A stretch of 5,150 nucleotides of DNA from Achromobacter sp. (GTDB lineage Bacteria; Pseudomonadota; Gammaproteobacteria; Burkholderiales; Burkholderiaceae_B): NCBI GenBank assembly GCA_003454835.1, contig DMTA01000028.1, positions 1 through 5,150 on the forward strand, given 5' to 3'. Positions 4,874 to 5,150 of the stretch are shown here, piece by piece. Position numbers and translations under genes: made by a program. The notes under the pieces are model-generated. The model did no database searches, was not told where the DNA came from, and saw only the letters and a program-made list of their open reading frames with translations. Numbering within the stretch: the stretch's first letter is position 1; each line of letters begins with the position of its first letter.

Positions 4874-5150
4874 TCAGGCGGCGACGTTGATGGAGACAAA
4901 CCACGGCGTGAGACGGCGCACCTGGATCGGCATCTGGTCTTGCAGGCTGTCCAGCGCGGCGTCGGTGTCGTCCAACGGAAAATGGCCGGACACGGGCAGG
5001 CCTCCGGCGGCCATCGACACGCGCAAGGCGCCGCTGCGATAGGGGCGCAGCGCTGCGATGACTTCGCCCAGCGGGCGGCCACGGGCCTCAACCCAGCCCG
5101 ATTCCCAGGCGGCTTCGGCCATGAGCTCGGCGCGCGGCGTGTCCATGCGG
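4874..5150 (-). CDS. FecR-family sigma-factor regulator, C-terminal part
   Basis: The frame runs from the right edge to TGA at 4876-4874; 91 codons are visible. The ATG at 5146 is most likely internal because FecR proteins are about 310-330 residues with an N-terminal cytoplasmic domain and one membrane helix, none of which is here. The visible part shows the conserved periplasmic end of the family: AAW followed by a short strand, RPLGEVIAALRPYR, LPVSGHFPLDDTDAALDSL, and a last strand ending PWFVSINVAA. FecR proteins bind an ECF sigma factor (FecI-type) inside and contact the N-terminal domain of a TonB-dependent receptor in the periplasm, so iron-chelate binding outside switches on uptake genes. 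The usual receptor gene is not downstream: rpsT follows instead. Its sigma factor should be upstream, beyond the window. Family call is good; the ligand is unknown. Confidence 0.82.
   Translation of the reverse strand, partial: RMDTPRAELMAEAAWESGWVEARGRPLGEVIAALRPYRSGALRVSMAAGGLPVSGHFPLDDTDAALDSLQDQMPIQVRRLTPWFVSINVAA

Noticed and set aside
1..5150. CRISPR array, insertion sequence, tRNA or prophage parts
   Set aside because: No regularly spaced long repeats, no transposase-like frame with terminal inverted repeats, no cloverleaf and no integrase or phage protein is visible.

Overview
The window is 5,150 bases of GC-rich DNA with dense coding. The S20 protein, the Escherichia-like LysA/LysR pair and a FecR-type regulator together suggest a betaproteobacterium of the Alcaligenaceae (Bordetella/Achromobacter type). 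That placement rests on remembered protein similarity, not on a search.

Layout, left to right. (1) Positions 2-868, + strand: the 3' part of a malate/L-lactate dehydrogenase-like (Ldh_2 family) NAD(P)H oxidoreductase whose first ~50-60 codons lie outside the window. (2) Positions 996-1763, + strand: a class II HpcH/HpaI-fold aldolase that resembles GarL (2-dehydro-3-deoxyglucarate aldolase) more than HpaI. It ends at a very strong intrinsic terminator. Genes 1 and 2 look like part of a sugar-acid or hydroxy/keto-acid catabolic cluster. (3) Positions 1872-3104, - strand: lysA, diaminopimelate decarboxylase, the last step of lysine synthesis. (4) Positions 3218-4141, + strand: lysR, its divergent LysR-type activator. 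The 113-base gap between them holds overlapping face-to-face promoter elements and two inverted repeats. (5) Positions 4322-4585, - strand: rpsT (ribosomal protein S20), with a clear promoter upstream and a textbook terminator shared with the convergent lysR. (6) Positions 4586-4873: a 288-base gap upstream of rpsT holding the rpsT promoter, a run of three hairpins, and an AT-richer patch of short direct repeats. (7) Positions 4874-5150, - strand: the C-terminal end of a FecR-type anti-sigma/sigma-regulator protein, running off the right edge.

How the genes relate: lysR/lysA is a conserved regulator-target pair. The aldolase and dehydrogenase are plausible pathway partners. rpsT is a housekeeping gene. 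fecR belongs to an iron-uptake surface-signalling unit that lies mostly outside the window. I see no insertion sequence, tRNA, rRNA or CRISPR array. Most of the window is ordinary chromosomal core. The least explained part is the fecR-rpsT gap. I did not find convincing evidence of a new biological system.
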